Of a stretch of 64,000 nucleotides of DNA, positions 15,001 to 26,190 are shown piece by piece; position 1 is the stretch's first letter; each line of letters starts with the position of its first letter. Under the pieces are notes generated by a model. That model was not told where the DNA came from. It saw nothing but the letters and a program-made list of their open reading frames with translations, and did not search any database. A program made the translations under genes and the position numbers. Source of the DNA: Tieghemostelium lacteum (lineage: Eukaryota > Evosea > Eumycetozoa > Dictyosteliales > Raperosteliaceae); NCBI GenBank assembly GCA_001606155.1, contig LODT01000042.1:271758-335757 (forward strand). Reading direction: 5' to 3'.

Positions 15001-15850
15001 AATTCAATGCAACATAGCATATCAATAATTGACAGTAAAATCATTACTACACTATTTGCAATCGAGGTACTTGTAGTTGGTTGTGTGCTCTCGCTAACCT
15101 CTATCTTTGTACTTTGATTGTTACTACCAGTAAATTGAATTTCACCTGAACACCATCCTTCCAAGGTATTCAAACAAAATTCAATAGTATTTCTACTGAA
15201 AATGTTTACATTCAAATCTATATTTATCCAAAAAATGATATCATAAACATTAGTAATAATTTCCAGATTTTTTTTTTTTTTTTTCCAAATTTTGAAATTC
15301 AACACCACAATCAAAAAAAAAAGGTTTTGGCCTTAATCTTAATTTTTCTATTGGTTTTCTCAAAAAGAGTACAAATAAATTGACGATTATAAATACCTTT
15401 TGTCTTTCCATCAATGATTAGGAATGAAATGTATTCCAATGATTTGGATAGAAATAAGATTTGTTCTTGAGTTAGTGATTTGTATTTGAGCAGTGCAAAC
15501 AAAGGTTTGACATTTACTCCATCTTTGGAGTTACTACTTTTCTTTAGATTCACCAATAAATCCTTAAAGTATATATTCAATCTATCAACTTTTTTCTCTT
15601 CTGGTTTCTTTTCCTCTATTTCTTTATTTTCATTTTCCTTATTGTTGTTATTATTATTATTATCATCATCATTGTTATCTAGATTATCTTGCTGTTATTT
15701 ATATACAAATTAATATATGTTTGGTGGTCCAATGCGGAGGTGTATTTCTTTTCGTCATTCTTTTAACCCCACACTACATATCACTTTCAGATAACCACTT
15801 ACCATTAGACTTTCCGATAACGCGATAGCCAACAAAAGATCAGGATCCAT
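1..15850 (-). CDS. ubr4: UBR4/BIG/pushover-type E3 ubiquitin ligase (partial, C-terminus beyond left edge)
   Basis: Giant N-recognin of the N-degron pathway, about 5,200 residues in the window. The 16-codon first exon (15803-15850) ends at a GTAAGT donor; exon 2 starts at 15691 after ...AATAACAG. From about 15240 to position 1 the minus strand is one open frame. Visible parts: a UBR zinc box at about residues 1890-1960 (CYTCG, CCSICVKVCHKGH, FFCDCGAG); a beta-propeller-like region after it; a ZZ zinc finger at about 2955-3005 (WHCQECGDYDLCDKC); a CxxC cluster at about 3730-3790 (CPRCS, CKHC, CKQC, CNECGFCKHARF); and the hemi-RING at about 5025-5100 (CMVCREGF, HFFCHRDA). The region from the CxxC cluster onward follows human UBR4 closely, so perhaps 100-200 residues are missing at the C-terminus. 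UBR plus ZZ resembles plant BIG. The frame is broken between 15311 and about 15275 by two homopolymers (see findings). The family identity is certain; the exon structure near 15.3 kb is not. Confidence 0.95.
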
Positions 15851-16016
15851 GTATTTAAATCTTATCTACAAAATAAAATATTTAAACTTTATACTAAATT
15901 CAAAAAAATATTTACAATTATTTTTAAAAGAGTTGTCAAATTAAAGATCCTAAGTAATAAATATAAAATTAAAAAAAAAAAAAAAAAAAATTTTAAATTT
16001 TTTTAGTTTCATAGTA

Positions 16017-19000
16017 ATGTTTGTTTTGCAGATTCACAGCGTTACATTTTACAATTCATCATCACAGACGAAAGCCAGAAATGTTTTTATAGATATTTCT
16101 AATGAAAATCAACCATCTAGAAGATACTTTGTTGGCAGATTTTCAACATCGTCAACTAAATCATGTGAATCTATTATACACATTTCCAAAACACCCATCA
16201 CATTACATTTATTATACGGACCTTTGATGTACCATGATTTTGGTCCACAAACAATCTATGATTTTTTATATGAAGATAAACATAATCTAGGTAGAAAAAA
16301 GGTAATATATAGTATCTAATACAGACATAGTTGAGATAAACTAATTCTCATATATACCAAAGTTTCTGACATTTGGAAGAAGAGGTCCATTGTATCATGT
16401 TTGTTATTCTATATCACCAGTTAAATATTCATATGGCTTCTCATTGAATCGGATTAGTTGTTTGAAACAGATTACATCTTCGAAAGATGAACTATATGCA
16501 GAGGTGGAATTTAATCATTCTACACAGAGTATAGGTCCTGGTCCTACTAATAGATATCATTTAGGTAGTTTTCTGTCACATGATATCACTGAAATTCATT
16601 CTGTACATAATTGTAAGTTGTTTACTCTAAAGCATGGTTATAGTATCCCATCTAACATGTTTAATGACTTCTAGTGACTTTTTCAACACTTGTAAACTTT
16701 GTAATTACATTCTATGTCAAGACAACATTAGCAGAGTATTTATTAGGAACATTAAAGTTTACACCAGTACATGAAGTCAATTTAAATTTAAATTCAATGA
16801 AATCAACATCATCACCTAAACTAGAACAATCTATACCACAACAACAGCAACAGTTACATCATACCACTAATAGTAATAGTAATAATAATAATAGTAATAA
16901 TAATAATAATAGTAATAGTAATAATAGTCAAGATAACGGAATTATTGACATTTCAATTGAAAAGGATAAAGGCGGATTGTATTGTATTAGAGGTCAAGAT
17001 GAAAAGATTCATACATTTCTACAGAATGATTCAACTATAACCAAAAAGATAACATTGACATCAGAGGGAAAAGGTTCCTATGAGTTTATATTTACTCTTA
17101 CCAAAAATGATTCTCTGATGCTATTAAGTAATAATAATGAAACATCTCAATTGAATGAGGTTGAAAATATTGATTTTAATCCTACGAATAATAGTGGCAA
17201 TCACCTTCATCACCATCATCATCATCCTAGTCAACATCAACACCATTTGAATAACAAACATTATTTACAAAATGGAAATAGTACTATAGCTAGTCATTTA
17301 CATCCAAATGAATTCAATGAAAATGATATTAGCAATCAGACATTTAACCTGTTGACTGAGAATAATGAATGTGAGATTCTAATAGACGGTTTACAGACAT
17401 TTAGAAGATACTATGAAGTGATGATGAATGCTGAGCATAGCATTAGTATTCTAGCATGGGAATTATCATTGTCATTCGGTCTGATACTGACAAAGAATGT
17501 GGTATCTGAGTTACCAATGTTTGTAGATCCACTGTCAAAATGGATAACTCTAGAAGATGTTCTCATTACCAAAGTACTCAAAGGTGTGGATGTAAGAATC
17601 ATTGTATGGAGACACGAACTAATTAGTCATTTGACTAGATTTCTATATTTGGGTGAAGTTACTATAGAGAGAGAGGTTGCAAAGCTGGAAAGACGTTGTA
17701 AGAAATTAGGTGTGCAATGTAATGTTTTTCACACAACGCACAATATGCCAGGTCCTGACAGCTCATTTGCTAATCTGTCGTCACCAAGCAATAGTCCCTC
17801 TATCACGGTTATCATTGTTGGTAATCCTCTAGGTATACTATCCTCTCATCATGAGAAATTAGTATTAATCGATGGTGAATGTCCTGATCATGCAGTTGCT
17901 TTCACAGGTGGTTTTGATATTGCCAGAGGCAGATACGATCAACCTCTACATCAAATACCCAAACCCTATCTACCGCCAATGAAACCTGGTAGTAACATCA
18001 ATACCACAACACCAGCAGCAGGTGGTCAAGACTCTGATAATTACAATTCACCTCCACCTAGATACAGTGGAAGAAATGTGCAACCTATTTTGAGACAAAT
18101 TCGGTTCCTTTGGCATGACATTCAAATCATGTTAAAAGGACCTTCAGCTCAGCATTTAAGACTTCATTTCCATCAAAGATGGATACATGCATTCTCACAG
18201 AATATATCATTAACTAGAAATACAAGTCTTCAAGTGATACCAACTGCTGAATATTGTACTAAAAAACATCAACCTTCTAATCTGGCTGTGAAAGTAGTGC
18301 ATTCTGATCCAGCTCCTTTATATAAACAATGTTCAGTTAGATTATTTAGAACTTGGAAAGGTGTTCTAGATAGCAATATGCTATTTGATGATTATGCCAA
18401 AATGATTTTAAATGCAAAGGAGTCTATATATATTGAACATCAGTACCCATTCCAAAACTTTACGTTAACCTATTATATGTGTGAGGCTTTGAAAGCTAAT
18501 CCTAAACTGCATTTACTGATAGTCACACCAGTGAAGACAGATCTTCCCAGTGGTTTAGTAGGTGAACTTTTTGATTGGTCTCAAGACCATATCATTAAAC
18601 ATTTGCATTTGGTGTACAGTATAGCTCCAGAGAGAGTTGGTATCTATGGTCTTGTAAGACAAGATGAAGTGACAAATAGACTGAAACCCATATACATTCA
18701 CTCTAAATTATTTATTGTTGATGATATTACATTTAATGTTGGTAGTACTAATATGGATAACATGTCGTTCTTCCACTCTAGTGAATTGTGTGCGTCTATT
18801 ATGGAACCTCGTCTAGCTAGAGAAACTCGAACACGTCTAGCTAAAGAACACTTGGGATCACATTACCAAGAATCAATGTCAAACAGTTTCCTAGAGATGT
18901 TTAATGGATTCAAAAGAGTATCCGATGAAAACAATGAACGTTTGAAGTTTGGTAGATTGTTAATTGGAAGACCTGTATCTCTAGCACCTGTAGAGAAATA

Positions 19001-19142
19001 TGAACTAATTCTCAAGAAAATTTATTACCCCAACAAATTAACAAAATTACTCTTTAAAATGGGTGTAGATACTGAAGAGTATCTCAGTAAGATGTTTAAT
19101 CCAGTTCAATGGATGAGTAAAATGCTCAAGCCAAAACTCTAG
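16017..19142 (+). CDS. Phospholipase D family protein with two HKD motifs
   Basis: Hydrolyses phosphatidylcholine-type phospholipids to phosphatidic acid, judged by family. Three exons: 16017-16301, 16363-16612 and 16675-19142, joined by GTAATA...CAAAG and GTAAGT...TTCTAG introns, giving about 1,000 residues with all phases consistent. The first HKD motif is HHEKLVLID at about residue 570, followed by GGFDIARGRYD. The second is HSKLFIVDD at about residue 850, followed by GSTNMDN. IEHQYPFQN lies before the second motif, as in eukaryotic PLDs. Residues 1-180 form a separate N-terminal domain that I do not recognise. I see no PX or PH domain. An Asn/Gln/His-rich low-complexity linker covers about residues 220-390. 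It is divergent from the UBR4 gene across 166 bp that include a run of 20 A (15971-15990), and it converges on the WD40 gene with only 34 bp between stops. Which of the dictyostelid pld paralogues it matches cannot be decided by eye. Confidence 0.92.
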
Positions 19143-19176
19143 GATAACCATTACCATTATAATAAATAGTACAATT

Positions 19177-20512
19177 TTACTCTTTGGATGAGGAGGTTTG
19201 TTCCTCAACCAAACTCTTTATGTTACCATAAATTTCAAATGTATTCTTATAATTTGAATCTATTCTATCACTATTGAAATCCAATACATCTTGTTGATCA
19301 AATTGTGGATTAGAGTCACCATCTAATAGGAATTGTCTTTGACCATATGAAATCACTAAATTATCTTGAGATTGAGGATGAAATTGAACAGAGTTTATAC
19401 AACCACCATTCATTTGTTGTCTGTGTGTAATTGTTTGTTGTTGAAGATCATAGAATATCAGTTCACCATCTTGACTACCAGTAACCAGATATCTACCACA
19501 TCCATCAATATCAAAATACATTCTTTGATTGCCATCAAGAGATCTTTCAATTTTGTAGAGTTCTGGAATCTCAGATTGAGTATTTCTGATATCCCAACCT
19601 ACAATTGTATTCCATTTCCTATAGCTTGCAAATAGACAATATCCACCAGGACTGATTAGAGTATGAGTTACACCTCTTGTCATTCTTAAAACTTTAGTTT
19701 CAGGGTCACTTCCATTATACCAATCTGAAGGATAAGGTATATAGTCAATCAACTGATCAGTCCTCTCATCAAATATTCCAAGGTTTCCACCATAGGTTCC
19801 AACAGTATAGAACCCATTTTGAAATGATCTATCAAAGGCAAACGAACTTATAATTCCAGGAAGACCATCATCAGTCTCCTCATCCATTGATTTACCCTTT
19901 CTATTCTTCTTTCTCTTTTGTTTCTTTGTCATTATCTCCTGGTAATCTAAACCAGGATTCTCTATATTAAATACCTTAATTGAATTCTTACAACCACTAT
20001 AAATCTTATTAGAATAGTTATTAAATTGACATGAATACGCTGATTCAATATAATCACTATCTTTATAAGTTAGATATTTGCACCTCAGTTGACCTGTAAA
20101 TGCATCCCACAAACTGAGAGAAGAATCTTTACCAGTCGATAAAAAACAGCTACTATTTCTATCATTTGAATTCATTAAAGGAAACCAACAATAATCATAT
20201 ATAGTTGAACTTTCCCTAACCTTTAGAATTGAGTTTAAGTTCTTATTTTGATCTTCTCCTTCTATTGTTTTACCTATAGGTCTTAAATAGATGAGTTAGT
20301 CATTTAATTAACCTTATTTCTATATATATAATGTATATTTACATTTCAAATAGTCTAATGTGATTATCATCACTACATGTAAGTAAACATGTTCCATCAG
20401 GTGACCATTTAGAACCTTTTAAAAAGTTTTCTTTTTGAATACTATGAATAAATTCATTAGTAGAGAATCTTAATTGTAAATCTTTGAAATCTAAATGATT
20501 TAAATTATTCAT
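19177..20512 (-). CDS. wrap53: WRAP53/TCAB1-like WD40 protein
   Basis: Orthologue of the Cajal-body and telomerase RNP chaperone WRAP53, which binds CAB-box scaRNAs and telomerase RNA in other eukaryotes. Two exons, 20343-20512 and 19177-20281, joined through a GTAAAT...TTTAAG intron, give 424 residues. The start is the first in-frame ATG (20512); upstream codons reach a stop. Diagnostic WRAP53 strings are FLKGSKWSPDG near the N-terminus, STIYDYCWFPLMNS right after the junction, LWDAFTGQLRCKY, and QRMYFDIDGCGRYLVTGS in the C-terminal half. The phrase spanning the intron matches the family exactly, which supports the splice. A Lys-rich insert (KKQKRKKNRKGKS) lies in the middle. It starts 73 bp after the end of the Sec63 gene on the same strand. 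Confidence 0.9.
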
Positions 20513-20585
20513 TTCATCTTGTTCATCCAATCGAAAAAATTAAAATAAAAATGAAAAAATCTGAAATGAACTTAATGTGAAGGTT

Positions 20586-22870
20586 TTATTTGGATTTTGA
20601 TTTTTTAGAAGAAGAATTACCTTGTTGTTGCTGTTGTTGTTCTTGTTCTTGTTGTTGTTGTTGTTGTAATTTTTGTTCTTGTTGTTGTTGTTGTCTTTGA
20701 GCAATTTGTTCCAACTTATTTTTGTTTTTCAAAGCTCTTTCCTCCTTTTTGGATAGATTTTGTGTATTGGCTTGTTGACTTTGTTTTTGTCTCAATTGTT
20801 GTTCTTGATGTCTCACCAACTCTGGATTTGGATTTGGATTTGGTGCCAATTTAAGAGTGACATTGTGTTCATAGTCACAACCTAGGTAACTATCACACAT
20901 AACATAGAGGTTATAGTGATGAACACCAGGAGTTTGTGATGAAAGGAATTTCAAACTGATAGATTTACCAGGTTCAGATGAATTACTAGCTCCAAAAGCG
21001 ATAATATCACCTTTTTGTCTGTCACCCAAGAATATAAACCAATTGGTTGGTTTATCATCTAGAGTGAATGGAGAGTGACTAACTTCCTTTTCATTCGTTT
21101 CAGTGAGTTTCTTTTTGGGGACTGGTTCCCAATCACTATCACTGTCAGAGTCACTGACATCCAAATCTCCATCAGAAAGATCGCTGTCGTCGTCCTTTTT
21201 TGATTTTTTCTCTCTTTTCTCTTCTTCTTCATCGAGGTCTTCGTCAGATTCCTCGTTAGTGTTAGTATTGGCACTCTTTTTAGTAGAGGTCTTTTTAGAA
21301 GATTTCTTTGAGGATTTGTTTAAGACGACTGGTGAGGTTGCAGAAGAGGTTGGAGAACGAATGGATTTTGGTTTGGATTGAGTCTTGTCGTAAAACTCAA
21401 TTTCCAAATTCAACAAACTGGTGGTATAGAGAACTGAGGACTCATCATCACATGTGAACTTGTAGTTTACACCAATCTGAGATGGAATCTTATTGAGAAC
21501 ATATTCAATGTCTTTTACAGCGGTTTCAGAGAGACCTTGATCGTTAAAGTACTCTAATCTCTTTTCTTGACCAACTTGTTTCATTTTTAGAAGATCGTGT
21601 ATTTTGTATTTTCTGTGGAAAGTGTCAATAAGGTAACTATCAAAATGTGGCAACTGTTTGAGTTGTTGGTCTTCCCAAGCAGCTTGAGTTACACATTGTA
21701 ACAAATGAATGATTTCCACCATTGGTCCGAGTTGTCTCTTGTCTTTGGATAGTTGGAAATAGGCATTTAGAATCATACGATATTTTCCAAGAATCACACG
21801 AAGATCTTCACGTAAGGTCTCAGAGAGTGTATTGTGCATTCTACTGATATGGGCATAGAGTAAATGTGTACCCTTTACAACAAACTTGGCATTGTAACGT
21901 CCCTTCTTGATCTTGTAATCTGATGGTATATGCTTGATTATTGATTTTATACCGTCTTCATCTGAGATTCTTTCTGGTAAATCCTTAAACTCAATAGCAG
22001 CGGCCAACATCTCAATTAGAGATTTCAAACGGAATGTATTATCGACAGTGTGATAATAGAATGCCAATGTCTGTTGAGATATTGGAATGGTTGCATTCTT
22101 TCTGGTGCTCTTTACGTAGTAATACACTGCAATACCAATGAGAATCAGTAATAACATATAACCTGCCAACACCAATGAACTGTTACTCTTATTAATCAAC
22201 CAAGATGGTAATGCAATACCTACTGATATTGGTTGTGGTCCATCTGGATTACCATACTTTTCATACTTTTCTCTAACAGCATCATCAGTCAATGCCTCAT
22301 ATGCCTTTGAAATTGCAATAAATTTATCCTGTGCCTCTTTACCTGGGTTCTTATCTGGATGATACTTTAAACTCAATTTTCTATAAGCTTTTTTAATTTC
22401 ATCTGGTGTTGCACCCTATATAAACACACACAAAGATTAATATTTAAATTCTATAAAATAACTATTAAAATGGTAGTTTTGAAACATACATCTTCAAGAT
22501 CCAATAATTTGTATGGATTATAAGGTTCCTTTTCGGTGATTGAAGTAGTTGAGACACTATATATCAAGTATATATAGAATAGTGATAATAGTATAACTAA
22601 ACCAATCTTAATTTTACTAGATATTGAATTACGTTCTGCTTGATGTACTTTTTGTTTTTCTTTATCTTTAAATAGACAACCATCACATTTACAATTCAAT
22701 TCAGATACAGGTTTGGATTTAAATCTTCTATATAACCATATCAAACAAGGTACCAATACAATAGTTAGAAATAGAATTAACCAAAACTGAAATTCAATAT
22801 CCTTATAATCTGTAGATGAAGCTCTCTCTTTTTTGTAACTATCACCTGCTGCTTTTTGCTGTGATGACAT
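20586..22870 (-). CDS. sec63: Sec63, ER translocon J-domain protein
   Basis: ER membrane J-protein that recruits BiP to the Sec61/Sec62 channel. Two exons, 22490-22870 and 20586-22415, with a phase-0 GTATGT...TATATAG intron, give 736 residues. Membrane segments lie at about residues 27-47, 88-108 and 206-228, the Sec63 topology. The J domain sits between the second and third (about 118-185) with an intact HPD (KYHPDKNPG). It is followed by the family signature YGNPDGPQ...GIALPSWL. The lumen/cytosol switch is therefore as in human SEC63, and the Brl-like region follows. A Ser/Asp/Glu-rich acidic stretch lies in the middle of the C-terminal part. The protein then ends in a poly-Gln and Lys/Ser tail (ending KKSKSK), where animal and yeast Sec63 end in an acidic tail; the acidic block here is internal. 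Confidence 0.95.
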
Positions 22871-23806
22871 TCTGCCTAAAAAAAGACTTTGACCTCAACC
22901 TTATCAATTTCAAAATAAAAAAAAAAAAAACTTTTTTTAGCATAAACTTCATAATTCCTCTTCAACAAAAAAAAAGTATTATTCATCAAATACGTGTATT
23001 TTTTGGAGTTGTAAATTTACACCAATAGCATATTATATTATATATATAATTCATTCTATAGTATTCATTATAACCTTGAAATAGTGACTCACACTCTAAA
23101 CCAATCAAATAACTCATTTTCGAATAAAAACCAAAACTTTACATTTTTCTACACTAACAATCAAAAAACTAATAGAATAATAATATTATTTTTATATTTA
23201 TTTAAATTTTTAAATTGATTGGAAACTATAATAGAAAAACAACAATTGGAAGATAAAAACTTCAAAACCAAATTGAAGTTAAAAGTTGGGAGGAATTAAT
23301 GATTCAAATGGACAAAGGGGAATTAAAATTCATGAAGAGCAAGAACTTCTTTATCAAATATAAAATTAATAAAAAACACTTTAAAAAAATATAGAATATA
23401 TAATATAATAATCTCCAATTATTTATTTAACTGCTAACAATAAATAAATTTAAACAATCTTGATCTTAATCATGATTCTACAAGATTATGAAAAAAATAT
23501 TTAAATGAATTAATTGAGAATAGAAATTGTTGCGAAATCATTTGTAAATGAAATTATTCCAATTTTATTAAAAATAAAGATAATATAAAAATTTAAAATT
23601 GTGTGTTAACTTTTAATATTTCGATTTCTCAAATTTATTTAAAGATGTACACTTCTTGATGATTTTAAATCTAGATTTGAGAAAACTAATCACTGATTTA
23701 TTATTGGTAAGATGGTAGTTCAAATCACTATAAAAAGTGAACTTTTTTCCTTCTTCAAAACATCAAATTAACATTCTAAATTAACTTAATTAAATAAACT
23801 CTAAAA
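22871..23806. other. AT-rich intergenic region upstream of sec63 and the hssA-like gene
   Basis: About 0.9 kb without a convincing reading frame on either strand. It holds short A runs (for example after 22917) and several T-rich stretches. Presumably it contains the divergent promoters of sec63 (minus) and the hssA-like gene (plus). I see no RNA gene. Confidence 0.6.
23729..23737 (+). promoter_or_regulatory. TATA box of the hssA-like gene
   Basis: TATAAAAAG lies 70 bp before the ATG at 23807 and is followed by T- and A-rich DNA typical of a dictyostelid start region. It sits inside a short inverted repeat (TCACT...AGTGA, 23725-23740). Confidence 0.6.
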
Positions 23807-24103
23807 ATGATATTCTGTAAATATTTAATACCATAAAACTCTAAAATTAAAATTCTAATACTATGATATCTAGCTGCTCTTGCTTCTATGACCCCATCTA
23901 CCAAATCATTTTCCAAATCCAATGTAAATGGTGGAATGTTTTCTGGTGTTGGTCAATCATCAAACAAAGTTGCTGACTGTTGGTCATGTGGAGATATGAC
24001 AATAACTGCTTCATCTTCAGTTTCTGTTTCTTCTTCAGTTTCTACCTCAGTCTCTGCATCAGCCTCAGCCTCAGCCTCAGTATCAGCTTGTTATTGTGTA
24101 TAA
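23807..24103 (+). CDS. hssA/2C/7E-like small protein, two exons
   Basis: A 79-residue protein from a 10-nt first exon (23807-23816, ATGATATTCT) spliced at GTAAAT to exon 2 (23874-24103) after ...GATATCTAG. The joined start reads MIFSALASMTPSTKSFSKSN, which closely resembles the start of the dictyostelid hssA/2C/7E family (MTLFSALASIS-type) and supports the tiny exon. The middle has VADCWSCGD. The C-terminus is unusual: where hssA proteins are glycine-rich, this one has about 30 residues of Ser alternating with Val, Thr and Ala, ending ACYCV. Family members are small, multicopy and developmentally expressed, and their biochemical role is unknown. A TATA box stands at 23729. Confidence 0.7.
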
Positions 24104-24599
24104 GATAATTTAGGAAATAATTAATTTTTAATTCTAAATGAATCTTAAAGTACTAAATAAAGGTATATTACCTAAAATATACAAAATCTATTTTCCAATC
24201 AATTATAAAATTTAAATTCTTGTTTATTGATTCAGTTTTAGATTTAGATTAGTGTATCTATACACAACTTGAGTCGAAAATAATTAGTAAATATATTTTA
24301 ATGATAAGATTTCCTTATTTCCACAATTCTAATTTATACAGTAACTCTTCACTAATTTCTCAATATTAAAAGATTTCTAATTTATAGTAAGATGATCTAC
24401 TAAAAACAGGTTATCTAGATTAACCCCCCAATACTGTGTGAGATTTTTGAAAATGGGGTATAGTTGTGAAAATCCTAAATGAAAAAACTAAACAAGTTAA
24501 CTAGTTTGAGTATTACTCTATTTACTCTTTGTTATACTTCCATTTAAAATATGATATTATGTATGTACTTTTTGTTTCTCTATTATATAGTATGTTTTA
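24104..24599. other. AT-rich intergenic region
   Basis: About 0.5 kb with no supported gene. A small C-rich patch (TTAACCCCCC near 24420) stands out from AT-rich surroundings. An open but start-less stretch (about 24500-24600) precedes the next gene and could belong to an unrecognised 5' exon. Confidence 0.5.
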
Positions 24600-25080
24600 A
24601 TGATTTATACTAAAACTTTTGATGATACATTATCTGTAGCTTCTCTAACATTATTGACACAATCCATTACAAATCAATCCAAATCCTCGTTGGGTATAAA
24701 TACAACACCTGTATTGAATGTTGAGCAGGGTATGCTAAAAGTTTGTTATCAAACTGAACATGGTCAATCTATGCTAGATGCTCGTCTAAAAATGCTAGCA
24801 ACTATAGGTAAATAAAAATAAATATTGTAAATACACTAGTGGTAACAGTTACCTTTAGAACTCCCTCTTTGCCTATTTCTTGATTTGTTACATTCGACAA
24901 GTTTGATTATGTACAAGATATACTTTGTTTTTATTTAATCGATTCCCAGCTTTGTTATCTGTGGTTGTTATTGTGATTACTCCTTATGATTATCCTAAAG
25001 AGTTGTGGTTTTTACTATTGTTATACTATGTAATAAATGTGGTTTCTACTGTTATCTGTCTCTGTGTTATGTTTAAATAA
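24600..25080 (+). CDS. Orphan small protein with C-terminal membrane segments (two exons, tentative)
   Basis: I do not recognise this protein. Exon 1 (24600-24807) and exon 2 (24950-25080) join through a GTAAAT...TTCCCAG intron of 142 bp. The downstream frame stays open to a stop, giving 112 residues. The first 68 residues are polar (VEQGMLKVCYQTEHGQSMLD). After the junction come two hydrophobic segments, ALLSVVVIVITP and LWFLLLLYYVINVVSTVICL, so it is probably membrane-anchored. The preceding base pattern TTATATAG could be an acceptor, so exon 1 may extend upstream and this may be the C-terminal end of a larger gene or a gene remnant. It converges on SmD3 with 32 bp between stops. Confidence 0.4.
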
Positions 25081-25112
25081 GGTGTGATTTTTTAATTGAT
25101 TTTTTTGTTTTT

Positions 25113-25583
25113 TTATCTAACAAATTGACCTCCACCGCCACCTCTTCTACCTTGGAAAGAATTTGGACCAGAACCTCCTCTACTACTAAAACCACCTCTA
25201 CCGCCACCACGGTCACCACCACCACCTCTACCACTAAAACCACCTCTACCACGAGGTCTAGCTTTACCAGAGGCCAGAGATTTACTGAAACCCAATGCCT
25301 TACCTTTGAGAACTGGTCTACCATCTATTCTCTTAAACATTGGTGCGTTCTTTAGCATGTCAGGTAGAATAAAAAATCTAATTTTACTACCTCTGAGATA
25401 ACAGAATTCCATATGACTAGTTTTACCATCTCTACCTGTAACTGTAATATCTTTCATTTTACAATTCATATTATCTTCGGATTCAACTAAAGTACCTCTA
25501 TATAATTCACCATTTTTTAATTCCAATGTAATGGTATGTCCATCAGCTTCATGTAAGATCTTTACAGGTATACCAATGCTCAT
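25113..25583 (-). CDS. snrpd3: Small nuclear ribonucleoprotein SmD3
   Basis: Core Sm-ring subunit of spliceosomal snRNPs, single exon, 156 residues. The Sm fold covers residues 1-85. The Sm1 motif starts at [19 protein letters not shown] and includes [18 protein letters not shown]; Sm2 is [14 protein letters not shown]. The phrase PMFKRIDG after the Sm fold is typical of D3. The tail is an RG/RGG-rich run with many Gly-Arg repeats, the usual substrate for arginine methylation and SMN-type assembly. Human SmD3 is 126 residues; the extra length here is in the tail. Confidence 0.96.
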   Translation of the reverse strand: MSIGIPVKILHEADGHTITLELKNGELYRGTLVESEDNMNCKMKDITVTGRDGKTSHMEFCYLRGSKIRFFILPDMLKNAPMFKRIDGRPVLKGKALGFSKSLASGKARPRGRGGFSGRGGGGDRGGGRGGFSSRGGSGPNSFQGRRGGGGGQFVR

Positions 25584-26190
25584 TGTTCACAAAAAAAAAA
25601 TGATTGTGGAAAATTAAAAAAAAACTAAAAATATTTATTTACAACCAAGTTTTTGAAAATACAGAATAACACCAAAGAACCAGATGCGGAACCTTTAGGT
25701 AGTTGTTCAACGTCTAATTTATGATCAACTTGCAAGTTTTTGATCCCAGTAGCCCAAACTTTCAAGCTCCTCCTCTAGAAATCTCATTAATTGGCACCAG
25801 GTTTTGGAACTTCCTCCAAAGATTTAGTAGAGATTTGATTGTTTTATTAATGAGTTGGTCATTAATGGAAGGTTTACAATGATCTTGGATAACGCATTGT
25901 TTGTTAATGCCACTAATTGCTGACATACACCACTTTCTTTTGGCAACAATTAGTAATAATGACCTTCATTATACACAGATCTGATGCTTTCTAGACTTTC
26001 TAAATATTGAACAATTGTAATAACATAAATGACGATAATTTAAATATTTTGATTATTAATTTTAGAGAGAGGAATATTATTTATAATACACCAAACAGCC
26101 AGTAATTTATCTGAAGAAGTGAGGGTTTTTATAAGTTTTATAAATGTTTTATTTAGTATATATAGATTGAAAAAAAAAAACTGAGAGATT
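25584..26190. other. Intergenic region, somewhat GC-richer, no gene recognised
   Basis: About 0.6 kb. The part from 25680 to 25980 has a more coding-like base composition than its neighbours, and short open stretches occur on both strands (for example minus-strand VWATGIKNLQVDHKLDVEQL). None has a start, splice signals or recognisable homology. It may be a decayed gene fragment. Confidence 0.35.

Noticed and set aside
1391-15117. Many 60-90 codon frames on both strands between 1.4 and 15.1 kb
   Set aside because: All lie inside the single minus-strand UBR4 frame, which has recognisable UBR, ZZ and hemi-RING domains; the others are shadows.
25640-25980. Possible protein-coding fragments on both strands
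   Set aside because: Open stretches are short, lack starts and splice sites, and match no family I recognise.
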